DNA from: Bacillota bacterium
GTDB taxonomy: Bacteria > Bacillota > Thermincolia > Thermincolales > UBA2595
Direction: 5' to 3'
Length of the DNA stretch: 57,152 bases
Assembly: GCA_021847735.1 (NCBI GenBank)
Contig: JAJZQD010000004.1
Location: 1-57,152, forward strand
In this document: in pieces, positions 16,864-24,952 of the stretch
Layout of the letters: each line of letters starts with the position of its first letter
How positions within the stretch are numbered: position 1 is the stretch's first letter
Notes under the pieces: generated by a model
The model's database searches: none
Told to the model about the DNA's origin: nothing
What the model saw: only the letters and a program-made list of their open reading frames with translations
Made by a program: the position numbers and the translations under genes

Positions 16864-17250
16864 TCAGACAACCTCCTTTTTACTCTTGGTTCTTCCCGAT
16901 ATAAACACATTGCTGAGCAAGGCCGCCGGAAGCCAGGCCAGTACGGCCCCGGCCAGGCCCAGGGGCCATGAGTTTAAAACTCTGATTAAATACAGGGCAA
17001 AAATAACACACACAGTGCATCCAATCATTCCGGAAACGGCGCCCCTTGCCACGTCAGCAGCCTCGGCGTCTCCGTCCCGTAAACCGGCCATACTTACAGC
17101 AGCCACCATAACTGCAGGAAAAGCCGCAAACACACCACCGATAAACTTGATTGGCGAGTAGACAGAAATCACGTAGCACATCACAACTGCGGCGCCTCCC
17201 AAGCAGAACCGGATAATAATCTCCTTTATATCCAAAAACCGTGCCGGCAT
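16864..17250 (-). CDS. DUF3147-like small membrane protein, second of a pair
   Basis: The 128-aa protein has about four transmembrane helices with the pattern IIRFCLGGAAVVMCYVIS...GGVFAAFPAVMVAA, shared with the gene immediately upstream, so the two are tandem paralogues. The ATG at 17250 has GGGTGA five bases before it, overlapping the stop of the first gene, so translation is coupled. Paired short homologous membrane proteins often form hetero-oligomeric transporters or channels; that is inference. The tail is basic (SGRTKSKK). Function unknown. Confidence 0.75.
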   Translation of the reverse strand: MPARFLDIKEIIIRFCLGGAAVVMCYVISVYSPIKFIGGVFAAFPAVMVAAVSMAGLRDGDAEAADVARGAVSGMIGCTVCVIFALYLIRVLNSWPLGLAGAVLAWLPAALLSNVFISGRTKSKKEVV

Positions 17251-17255
17251 AAATA

Positions 17256-17636
17256 TCACCCTATCAAACCAGTTTTGGTAATTACACTGTAGATAATTGC
17301 CACACAAACCACCCATATTGCGAGGGCAAAGGTCAGCCCCTTTTTCCAACCCTGCTGCCGAATAATTAAATACGCCGCTATAGCGCAGACAATATTGCTC
17401 ACCATACCGACCAAGGCTCCCCTGGAAACCTGCAGAGTAAGGGGTAACCCCTCTTTTGCAGATATCCCCACAGCAACGGCAACAATGGCGGCAATGTATA
17501 CCGCCGGGAAAGCGGCAAATATCCCGCCCCATCTACCGCCCAACCGGCGGGCCAACACGTAGGACGCGGCAACTGCGCCGCCCCCCAGGATAAAACGTAT
17601 TAAGATTCCCGAAACAGTTAAACCCACGTGACCCAT
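17256..17636 (-). CDS. DUF3147-like small membrane protein, first of a pair
   Basis: The 126-aa protein has four transmembrane helices and the same ILIRFILGGGAVAASYVLA...GGIFAAFPAVYIAA core as its downstream neighbour. The conserved Gly-Gly and Phe-Pro positions suggest a common packing interface. ATG at 17636 follows GGAGGG by ten bases. The pair stands alone between the YvyF-like gene and the YdjM-like gene. Function unknown. Confidence 0.75.
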   Translation of the reverse strand: MGHVGLTVSGILIRFILGGGAVAASYVLARRLGGRWGGIFAAFPAVYIAAIVAVAVGISAKEGLPLTLQVSRGALVGMVSNIVCAIAAYLIIRQQGWKKGLTFALAIWVVCVAIIYSVITKTGLIG

Positions 17637-17718
17637 TAACGTTATTCCCTCCTGTACTAATAAAAATATAATACGCTCAGGCACTCTTAATTGCAATCAT
17701 ATTTAAAGATTTGAGCCC

Positions 17719-17748
17719 TAAAAAAAAAGAAGCCGTTTTGGCTTCTTT
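17719..17748 (-). terminator. Strong terminator downstream of the YvyF-like gene
   Basis: AAAGAAGCC/GGCTTCTTT with a 5-base loop is followed on the minus strand by eight Ts. It overlaps the last codons of the gene. Confidence 0.88.
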
Positions 17749-18001
17749 AATTATTATTGATTAACTGGGGCTTAACAGACCTGTCTGCGCTCAGCCTTCC
17801 CTCGTGGAGTAAGTCGATTACCGTCCTTAAAGGTATACCGGTGCTGTCGATGATTTCGTTTATCCCCGCACCGTTGTTTAAGTGCAGATAATCTTTGATT
17901 TGGGACATTAACCTTTCCCGTTCCAAAACGCATTCATGGCAGCAGCCCCCATATCTGTCAATTGTTAACTTTCCACAGACCATACAGTTAACGAGTTCCA
18001 T
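17747..18001 (-). CDS. YvyF-like zinc-finger/HTH small protein
   Basis: The 84-aa protein has an N-terminal four-cysteine zinc site (NCMVCG...GGCCHEC, residues 6-24) and a C-terminal helix-turn-helix-like part (GAGINEIIDSTGIPLRTVID, then GRLS). This layout matches the YvyF family, often found in flagellar operons as a putative regulator. No flagellar genes are near. The ATG at 18001 lies seven bases after GGAGGG; a TTG two codons earlier is possible. Its terminator directly follows. Confidence 0.8.
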   Translation of the reverse strand: MELVNCMVCGKLTIDRYGGCCHECVLERERLMSQIKDYLHLNNGAGINEIIDSTGIPLRTVIDLLHEGRLSADRSVKPQLINNN

Positions 18002-18056
18002 ATGCAACCCCTCCGTCCGGCTAGTTGTTAAATAGGTATAACCAATAATACGCTTC

Positions 18057-19679
18057 CTAATTTGTTTTTGAGGGGGGTAGTTTTGACAATATTTTTTCCC
18101 TGGTCCAGGATACCGTTTTTCCGGCCAGATACCTCATTATGCTTAATGCACCCATCCTAATGAAGGAAAACAACCCGGTTACCTCTCTGGGCAAGCTTTC
18201 TTTCCCGGAAAACAGCCTCGGCCCGATGTCCTCTATCACCAGGGGGATACTATTGTCAAAAAGCATTTGAAACACCTTCCGGCGGATCGCTGCGGGCATT
18301 TCGCTCTGTCTGAAATGAATTTCCCGGCTGAGGTCAAGTTCTTTTTTCAACCATCGACTGGCATAAGTCCGCCCCACATTGAAGTCATGCTTCATAAACC
18401 CCGAATCCAAAAACCCGCCGAAATTACCAAAAATTACCCCGGCCAGTTCTCGTTGAGGGTTTTGGGGTTTAATCATCTCCACGGTAATTTCCTGCTTATT
18501 ACGCAGATCAGCCACCTGTTCCAACAGAAAACAGTATTTTACAAAAAAATCTACATTGTTGACTTTTTCTATTTCACTACTATAAGCGTTCCTGATGCGC
18601 TTTTCCTCGGCTTCCAGATAACCGGCCGGGTCAATGCCCAGGATAGTTTTGCCTTTAAACAATGCCACCTCACGACAGAGTTCATTTAAAGCATGTACTT
18701 TACCGGCGGGAAACCGGGCAGAATCCCAAATGTCAGCCATAGCAGAAACAAATGAATTTTTCCAGTTAAGTCTCCTATTGACTTTTTCCAGGAGCAGCAG
18801 GTCCTGATAAAGGGTTTGGTTGCGTGGAATAGTCCAGACTGCTTTACTGACAACATCGAAGACCCCATATTTTCCCCGGTGAGCAATATCTCCTACCGGA
18901 GGTGACGGGTCTACTACCAAAAATATCCTTTCCCACCCGTCTTTCTCGTTTTTGACCGGAAGCTCGTTGACGATCTCTATAGCCCGGTTCAGGGGTTGGT
19001 TGTTGACAATCCCGCCATCCGCAAAGTTAAAGTCCCTGCCTTCATTATCCCGAAAATTATATTTTGCAACTCTTCGGAATTCGTCACTAACCCTTAGAAT
19101 GGTCTTGTGTTCAAAAGCAGCCGGGTATGCGCTGGAAGCCCGTACAGCACTCCTCAGTCTGTCCCAGTCCCTGAAGCCCGGTTCAATCTGAAACTTTAAG
19201 GCATCCTCATAACCTATAGCGCTGACAGCAAATTCGTCTTCCTTGGCCCTGTGAATTTCATATTTAATTCCGTCCAGGTTTGTGACAACGACCACCAAGT
19301 TGACGACGCTGTCCTTTACCGGATATAAAACTTTTCCGGCTGATGGCGGGCCAATATATTTGGTTATAAGTCCTTGTACCTTGCTGCTTGAGAGTAAAGA
19401 TTTGTCCCCGGGGTTTAACCTCAAAAGATCATCCAACCTTACTGACAGCCAAGCCTCTTCGATATATTGCGGGTCGGTCCCAAAAACCAAGGCCAGGGCC
19501 GTAAGAGCGCCGGTTAAAGCCCCCGCGGAAGTTCCCACGATTACGTCAATCTCAAGCTCAGGATTATTCTGTTCATGAATATATTTAACAATTTCGTAAG
19601 CCACCCCTGCCTCGAAACTGCCCAGTGAAACAGCCCCCGTAAAAACCAGGGCTAATTTTTTTTTCGTCCTGGCAGGCAC
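18057..19679 (-). CDS. Patatin-like phospholipase
   Basis: The 540-aa protein has the patatin Ser-Asp dyad: the nucleophile elbow VGTSAGA (Ser about 51) and the Asp in FADGGIVNNQPL. The oxyanion region is TGAVSLGSFEAG. Patatins are lipid acyl hydrolases; a C-terminal extension of about 230 residues beyond the catalytic part is helical and not assigned. The start is GTG at 19679, six bases after AAGGAGGG, which opens directly at the fold; an upstream frame to 19739 is not supported. No transmembrane segment or signal peptide is seen, so it is probably cytosolic or peripheral. Confidence 0.88.
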   Translation of the reverse strand: MPARTKKKLALVFTGAVSLGSFEAGVAYEIVKYIHEQNNPELEIDVIVGTSAGALTGALTALALVFGTDPQYIEEAWLSVRLDDLLRLNPGDKSLLSSSKVQGLITKYIGPPSAGKVLYPVKDSVVNLVVVVTNLDGIKYEIHRAKEDEFAVSAIGYEDALKFQIEPGFRDWDRLRSAVRASSAYPAAFEHKTILRVSDEFRRVAKYNFRDNEGRDFNFADGGIVNNQPLNRAIEIVNELPVKNEKDGWERIFLVVDPSPPVGDIAHRGKYGVFDVVSKAVWTIPRNQTLYQDLLLLEKVNRRLNWKNSFVSAMADIWDSARFPAGKVHALNELCREVALFKGKTILGIDPAGYLEAEEKRIRNAYSSEIEKVNNVDFFVKYCFLLEQVADLRNKQEITVEMIKPQNPQRELAGVIFGNFGGFLDSGFMKHDFNVGRTYASRWLKKELDLSREIHFRQSEMPAAIRRKVFQMLFDNSIPLVIEDIGPRLFSGKESLPREVTGLFSFIRMGALSIMRYLAGKTVSWTREKILSKLPPSKTN

Positions 19680-19914
19680 AAAAAACCCTCCTTCACATTT
19701 AACAGCGGAAACCGTTGGGCGGCATAGTCCGGCTGACAACGCCAGCCGCCTCTTATCGGCCCCTACTTACTATATATGGTATGCATTCGATATTTTTTAC
19801 GTTTTATATTGCGCACAATTTCCCTTATCGGACAGGATTTGACAAGGTTTTTGTCGAAGTACACCCTCACAAAGATTTTTTCCCTCACGTATATAAAGGT
19901 AACGAGGTGTTAAC

Positions 19915-20643
19915 ATGACCCCGGAAGGTATCAGCAAAGTCTTACAGGCTATCCTTAGAATTCAGGCCGGAGATATGCAAGCCCGGGAAGATTTCCTCTT
20001 TGAATACAAACCGTTTGTGGCCAAAACTGCTATGAACCTCTGCAAACGCCCGCTTGATTGGGGAGAGCGGGATGAGTTAAGTATTGCCCTGATAGCGTTT
20101 AATTCAGCAATTGATTCTTACGACCCAGGCAAACGTGTACCCTTTTTGCCTTACGCCAGGGTAGTGATTCAAAACAGGCTGAAGGACCATTTCCGCAAAG
20201 AGTCCCGAATACAGGTCGAAATCCCGTTGGAAACTCAAACCGACGAAGGAAAGACAGTAAGCCCGGCCGAAATCCAGGCCGCCTGGGAAAATTATAATGA
20301 CAGGACCATCGAAGACGAAAGACAGGACGAACTGGTGGAATTCGAAAAACTGCTGGGTAACTTTGGGATTAATTTTGAGTCACTGGTGGAGGTATCGCCC
20401 AAGCACATGGACTCGCGCCAAACCTTATTTCAGGTGGCCAAGCGTGTGGCCGAAAAAAAAGAGCTGATAGACTATGTGTTAAGCAAAAAACAGCTCCCAA
20501 TCAATGAACTGATTCTCTCCACCGGAGTCAACCGGAAAACCCTGGAAAGGGGCCGCAAGTTTATTATCGCCACGGTTCTTGTTATTCACCATGCTATGGA
20601 GTTTCCATATGTGCGTTCATACATAAACCTGGGGGCCAACTGA
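19915..20643 (+). CDS. sigI: RNA polymerase sigma factor SigI
   Basis: The 242-aa sigma-70-class factor is of the SigI subfamily found in Bacillus and cellulolytic clostridia, where it responds to heat or extracellular polysaccharides. Region 2 is evident from EDFLFEYKPFVAKTAMNLCKR through YDPGKRVPFLPYARVVIQNRLKDHFRK, and a C-terminal DNA-binding part includes INELILSTGVNRKTLERGRK. It is followed 13 bases later by its anti-sigma factor gene, the standard arrangement. ATG follows GAGGTG by five bases. About 30-70 bases upstream there is CACCCTC and later CGTATA, a possible SigI-type autoregulatory promoter, unproven. Confidence 0.95.
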   Translation: MTPEGISKVLQAILRIQAGDMQAREDFLFEYKPFVAKTAMNLCKRPLDWGERDELSIALIAFNSAIDSYDPGKRVPFLPYARVVIQNRLKDHFRKESRIQVEIPLETQTDEGKTVSPAEIQAAWENYNDRTIEDERQDELVEFEKLLGNFGINFESLVEVSPKHMDSRQTLFQVAKRVAEKKELIDYVLSKKQLPINELILSTGVNRKTLERGRKFIIATVLVIHHAMEFPYVRSYINLGAN

Positions 20644-20656
20644 AAGGATGTTCCTT

Positions 20657-21913
20657 ATGAAAGACAAGGGAATTGTAGTCAAACTTAAAGACACACATTG
20701 TATAGTCCTTTCTAAAAACGGGACTTACCATAGGGTGCCCCTGCCCCGTAATGGAAACATCCGGGTGGGAGCAGAGACGGAGTTTAGCACTGTTAACTGG
20801 TTCCACTACGTGAAGCCGGCGTTGATGGTCGCCACTCTGCTTATTCTTGTGCTCGGGTTCGGTCTGTTCCGAAAGGCGGCAGCTCCAGAAGCCTTTGCTT
20901 ACGTATCCCTCGATATCAACCCGAGCGTTGAGCTTGAAGTGGATAAGAACCTTAAAGTATTAAGTATACACCCGTTAAACGATGATGCGAAAAGGTTACT
21001 GTCAAAAGTTCAGGTACGGAATGCCGAACTGTACACCTCGATAAACTCCATCATGGCAGAAGCCGTCCAGGAAGGGTACCTGAAACCCGGTCAAAAAAAC
21101 TACGTGTTATCAACAATAACGTTGAATAATAGCTCATCCGCCAAGATTAACTACGACAGTTTTGCTCAAAACATGGAAACCGCTGTGCAAAACAAGGACC
21201 TGGATATCAAGATTGTAATCCTGTCTACCGATATTGCCCTCCGCAACGAAGCGGCCGGTAAGGGTTTGTCCACCGGAAAACTTGCAGTGTATAAGGATGC
21301 GGTTACCTCTGGGGATAAGGTAACTCTTGAGCAGGTAAAAGAAAACAGCATAACTCAACTGGTAAACATTTATAAAATAAAACTTTTACCGAATAACAAA
21401 AAACTTATTATTAAATCAATGGAAATCCCCCCGCGGGGCAGCAATATCCCTCCGGAAGATACCAAACACGGAGAATTCTCTAATATTGATGAAAAAACCG
21501 ATGAAACCGGGCTGGAAAAAGATAATCCTAAACATCAAAACGAGGACTCAATCCTTAAGCAGGACGAAGGTAATAACCGGCACACTGGCAAAAACAGATC
21601 CCCCGATAATAATATAAACCGGGAAAACGATGAGAACGGGTTCCGGAACGATACAAAAGAGGTGAAGCACGAAACCGACAAAAAAGGGGAACCGGAAAAA
21701 GAACAAAATAAGGAATATAATCAAGAAAAGGACCGGGAACGTAATGATGCCAATTTGGGCGACAATCACAAGCAAGGGCAGGGTCAAACACCTGCCCCTT
21801 CTGAGCGTCCAGGGCATAACACCCCATCCGATGGTGAAGACCAGCCATCGTCCTCTTCAAGTGGCGAGGGACAAGTGTTTTCACCTTCAAGTGGGACAAT
21901 CCAAATTAACTAA
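20657..21913 (+). CDS. rsgI: Anti-sigma-I factor RsgI
   Basis: The 418-aa transmembrane anti-sigma factor should sequester SigI. It has an N-terminal cytosolic RsgI domain (KGIVVKLKDTHCIVLSKNG, residues 4-50), one transmembrane helix (about 55-74), a periplasmic-type domain with AYVSLDINPSVELEVDKNLKV, then a long, highly charged, Asn/Glu/Lys-rich disordered tail (from about 265) ending in Ser-rich sequence. There is no carbohydrate-binding or protease module, so the signal it senses cannot be inferred. The ATG at 20657 has AAGGA eight bases upstream; the ATG at 20648 is too close to that site. Confidence 0.92.
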   Translation: MKDKGIVVKLKDTHCIVLSKNGTYHRVPLPRNGNIRVGAETEFSTVNWFHYVKPALMVATLLILVLGFGLFRKAAAPEAFAYVSLDINPSVELEVDKNLKVLSIHPLNDDAKRLLSKVQVRNAELYTSINSIMAEAVQEGYLKPGQKNYVLSTITLNNSSSAKINYDSFAQNMETAVQNKDLDIKIVILSTDIALRNEAAGKGLSTGKLAVYKDAVTSGDKVTLEQVKENSITQLVNIYKIKLLPNNKKLIIKSMEIPPRGSNIPPEDTKHGEFSNIDEKTDETGLEKDNPKHQNEDSILKQDEGNNRHTGKNRSPDNNINRENDENGFRNDTKEVKHETDKKGEPEKEQNKEYNQEKDRERNDANLGDNHKQGQGQTPAPSERPGHNTPSDGEDQPSSSSSGEGQVFSPSSGTIQIN

Positions 21914-21954
21914 ACATGAATCATCTAAATGACCAGTTACCTTATATTTTCCTC

Positions 21955-22130
21955 CCCAATTGAATCAAAAGGCAGTCTTTTGAAAAAAAAAGGAAGATGC
22001 AGGTGGGTTCCGCAGAGCGGTCTGACGTCGTCGGCCAATCACTCCGCAAGGAGTGATTAGCCGAACGGCGTTGTTGCCGCTCGGAGGAATATACCTGCAT
22101 CTTCCTTTTTCCCCTATAGTTGGGCTGTCT
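21955..22130. repeat. Palindromic intergenic repeat, copy C (core 21999-22098)
   Basis: Core ends GCAGGTGGGTTCC and AATATACCTGC lie within GGAAGATGCAGG...CCTGCATCTTCC. The inner part is the reverse complement of copy B, including AATCACTCC/GGAGTGATT. Outer arms carry CCAATTGAATCAAAAGGCAG. It lies between the 3' ends of rsgI and the chemoreceptor gene. Confidence 0.92.
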
Positions 22131-22131
22131 A

Positions 22132-23763
22132 TTATTCAACAACAAACCTGTCGACGAGCTGCTCCATCTCCATGGCTGCCTCCGCCAGGCCGTGGGCAGC
22201 AGCGGCAAGACATTGGGATGTGGCCGCCTGTTCCTCTGTGGCTCCGGTAATGGATTCCGATGCTTTGGCGGTTTCCATGGCAATCTCAAGACTATGGTCC
22301 AAATCCTTTACAAGAACTTCACTCCGGTCGCTAATGGTTGAAGCCATTTCATAAATTGTTTTCAATTGAGCCGACAAGAGTTTGGCGCTGTCAATTATCA
22401 GGTTGATGGAAACTACAGTATCCTCCAAAACCCGCTTGCCTTTATCGACTTCACCGGCACCGGAACTCATAACCTGTACTGCCTCCGAGGTTTTTCGGAT
22501 ATTATTGGTGATAATATCTTTAATTTCTTTGGCAAATATCGCCGTTGATTCCGCTAACGAACGAACTTCCTCGGCTACCACGGCGAAACCCCATCCGTGT
22601 TCACCGGCTCTGGCGGCCTCTATAGCTGCGTTGAGGGCCAGTAGGTTGGTCTGCTGTGCTATCTCTGTAATGGTATTGGTAATCCTTTCAACCTGGAATG
22701 ACTGCGCGGCCAGTTCCTCAATAACCTGAGCGGACTGGTCAAAGGAGTGGTGAATCTTATGCATTTGTTCTTCAGATGCACTTAGGTTAACCATGCCCTC
22801 GCCAGCCCTGGCCAGGGAGTTCTCGGAATGCCGCAGGCCCTCCTTCGAGAACCGCACCATGTTACTAATAGCCGAAGTTATATCCTCACCGAATCTCTTG
22901 GCAGAACTAATGCTGATAAGCTGGTTTTGGGCGCCGCCGGCCACGTCCTGGGTGTTTGCGGCAATCTGAGTTGATGTACTGTTAAACTGGTCTATAGAGA
23001 AGCTCTGTTCTTCGCTGGCCGACCGGATCCGCAGGGCAAAATCCTGCATTTTCTTAACAATTAAGCTTAACCCGAGGCTCATTTTATTTGTTTCAAATAC
23101 CAACTGTCCGATTTCATCCCGGTATTTAGGGGTTACAACCTTTGTCAGGTTTCCTTGTGATATTGCCCTTGTACCTTCAAAAACAGCACCCGAGATATCG
23201 GAAAGTCGGCCTTTTACGAAAAAAGCTATAATTATACTGCACACAAACCCCGAGCCAAATACAATAAACGGCTGTATTCTAAGAAAATATAAAACCGCGG
23301 CCAATATCATGGGACTGATAAAAGCTGCTACCAGTTTGAAACCGAGGGATTTTTCCCGGATTACGAACCCCACCCGAATAGCATAGGCCTTTTGGTCGTT
23401 GACATTCACGGGGGTTGACGCATCGAGTATAACCTCGCCCGTATTACGGTAATATACCTGCAGTAAAGGCGCAGTTGTCCTGGCCGCTCTAAGGCCCACT
23501 TCATCTTGGAACAAAATTCCCTCTCTGAGCCTGTTCGTATGGATAAGGGCCTTTCCGTGGTCATCCACCAGTAAGATGTACTCCAAACCCCCGAGGTTTT
23601 GGTCAAAAAGCCGGCGGAGTGACTTCTCGTGGTATTTCAAATCGCCGTTTTGTTCCAGTAGCCGGCCGCAGCTGGCAGCCAGTTCGTTCGCCCGGATTGT
23701 TACTTCTGCCCCTTTTGCACTTCGCAGAAGTTTTTCTTCATTAACCTTGCTTTCTCCGTTCAT
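22132..23763 (-). CDS. Methyl-accepting chemotaxis protein with N-terminal sensor domain
   Basis: The 543-aa chemoreceptor has a predicted sensor part at residues 1-135 ([24 protein letters not shown]/Cache-like) with no transmembrane helix before it, then two closely spaced membrane helices (about 148-200), a HAMP-like linker ([23 protein letters not shown]) and a long signalling coiled coil with the hairpin tip [20 protein letters not shown]. It would dock to CheA/CheW and modulate motility. The sensor domain apparently lies on the cytosolic side, which is less usual. ATG at 23763 follows GGGGG; the upstream extension is not supported. Confidence 0.93.
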   Translation of the reverse strand: MNGESKVNEEKLLRSAKGAEVTIRANELAASCGRLLEQNGDLKYHEKSLRRLFDQNLGGLEYILLVDDHGKALIHTNRLREGILFQDEVGLRAARTTAPLLQVYYRNTGEVILDASTPVNVNDQKAYAIRVGFVIREKSLGFKLVAAFISPMILAAVLYFLRIQPFIVFGSGFVCSIIIAFFVKGRLSDISGAVFEGTRAISQGNLTKVVTPKYRDEIGQLVFETNKMSLGLSLIVKKMQDFALRIRSASEEQSFSIDQFNSTSTQIAANTQDVAGGAQNQLISISSAKRFGEDITSAISNMVRFSKEGLRHSENSLARAGEGMVNLSASEEQMHKIHHSFDQSAQVIEELAAQSFQVERITNTITEIAQQTNLLALNAAIEAARAGEHGWGFAVVAEEVRSLAESTAIFAKEIKDIITNNIRKTSEAVQVMSSGAGEVDKGKRVLEDTVVSINLIIDSAKLLSAQLKTIYEMASTISDRSEVLVKDLDHSLEIAMETAKASESITGATEEQAATSQCLAAAAHGLAEAAMEMEQLVDRFVVE

Positions 23764-23843
23764 TAGGTTCCCCCCGTATTGTGACAGGATACGAATACAA
23801 CTAGCAAAGGGTGGAAAAAACTTATTTATAAGTTTCGACAAAC

Positions 23844-24560
23844 TTAGTCCGAAACCTTCTTTTTTTTCTCCGATTTGGCAGATATTACTAGCTGGCTCCA
23901 AAGTAGGGGTGAGCAAATGTCCTTTAGTTTGACCTGCCTGTATTCCACCGCCCCGTAGAAGGGAGTTTTGGTGTAATCTGAGACCATGGGCCGCGGGCAG
24001 GAAGCTTCATTAATTATCAATGAACCGTTTCTGTCTTTTAATTTGAACCACTTCCTGACTAACTCGTCTTCCCCCGAATTCACGATTGCCGCCCTTAACT
24101 CTTTGGCTGTTCGGGTTGACGGGCAGCAAATAAACGTCCGGCAGACCAAAGGTCTTCTATGATAAGACCTGCATATTTTCTTTTCACTATCCAAAAACCG
24201 GCATCTGCCCGAATCATCCAAGCCCAGGGTAATATCTACGACTCTCTCATCCACAAACACATGGAGAGATTCTTCAATGGTTTTCCTTAAACCGGTGTCA
24301 GTTTCCCTTAAGCTTTCACCGGTGAGGTTGAAGGTATCAATCAGGGTAACAGGAATGCGTTCCTGGCAGCATAATTCACATCCAAAACAGGAACCCAGTT
24401 CTGGCATGCGGGACCGGAAGCAAACATTGTCCTCAATAAAATGCTCAATGGCATCAATATAGTCCTGTACAGTTGCCTCCGGGTCGTTGACCCGGATATT
24501 ATACCCGGCCCTCCCTTTTATGGGCACAGGAACCGCTTCAACTCTGTCCAAATGAATCAT
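23844..24560 (-). CDS. YkgJ-family cysteine-cluster protein
   Basis: The 238-aa protein carries the zinc/iron-chelating cluster of the YkgJ family: CFGCELCC (about 58-65), then [26 protein letters not shown] (cysteines about 118-142). Family members are thought to bind a metal through these cysteines, with roles in oxidative or metal-linked modification, but no activity is established. The N-terminal 50 residues and the C-terminus are unassigned. The ATG has a poor ribosome site, so the start is uncertain. It is 13 bases downstream of the YlbF gene, probably one transcript. Confidence 0.82.
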   Translation of the reverse strand: MIHLDRVEAVPVPIKGRAGYNIRVNDPEATVQDYIDAIEHFIEDNVCFRSRMPELGSCFGCELCCQERIPVTLIDTFNLTGESLRETDTGLRKTIEESLHVFVDERVVDITLGLDDSGRCRFLDSEKKICRSYHRRPLVCRTFICCPSTRTAKELRAAIVNSGEDELVRKWFKLKDRNGSLIINEASCPRPMVSDYTKTPFYGAVEYRQVKLKDICSPLLWSQLVISAKSEKKKKVSD

Positions 24561-24573
24561 CCCTACAATAAGT

Positions 24574-24903
24574 TTATCCGAGGCTTAACCCTTCAACCAG
24601 GATCTTCTGAATGTCAGCCATCATGGTGCCAAACCTGTTCTCCGCTTCCATAAATTCTCTTAGCGTGGGGTTTGCCAAAACAATTTCGTGAACCTGCCGA
24701 AAAGCCTGTATTGTTTCGTCAGACACCGGCTGCCCCATAATCTCAGATTTTTGGATTTCGAACTGTTTTGTCTGGTAATCGGTAAACATTTTTTTGAGCA
24801 TGTCATCGCTTTCGACCTTGTCTTTCCGTTGTTTGACGAGTTTATATTCGTCTGTCTCGCGGATTGCCTTGGCCAAAGCGTGAGCCTGGTCATAAACGTA
24901 CAT
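24574..24903 (-). CDS. YlbF/YmcA-family regulator
   Basis: The 109-aa helical protein is of the YlbF/YmcA family (Com_YlbF), which in Bacillus subtilis forms a complex with YaaT that affects RNase Y-dependent mRNA maturation, competence, sporulation and biofilm formation. Family features are the N-terminal YDQAHALAKAIRETDEY and the C-terminal NPTLREFMEAENRFGTMMADIQ. The start has AGGAGG nine bases upstream. It lies 49 bases after the surface glycosidase gene and just before the YkgJ gene. Confidence 0.87.
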   Translation of the reverse strand: MYVYDQAHALAKAIRETDEYKLVKQRKDKVESDDMLKKMFTDYQTKQFEIQKSEIMGQPVSDETIQAFRQVHEIVLANPTLREFMEAENRFGTMMADIQKILVEGLSLG

Positions 24904-24952
24904 CTAAATGAACCTCCTTTAAAAGTTGATATTAAATATACGCAGCCCGGGA

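Noticed and set aside
21555-21899. Open frames antisense to the rsgI tail
   Set aside because: They are produced by the biased codon content of the charged tail; no ribosome site or recognisable domain.
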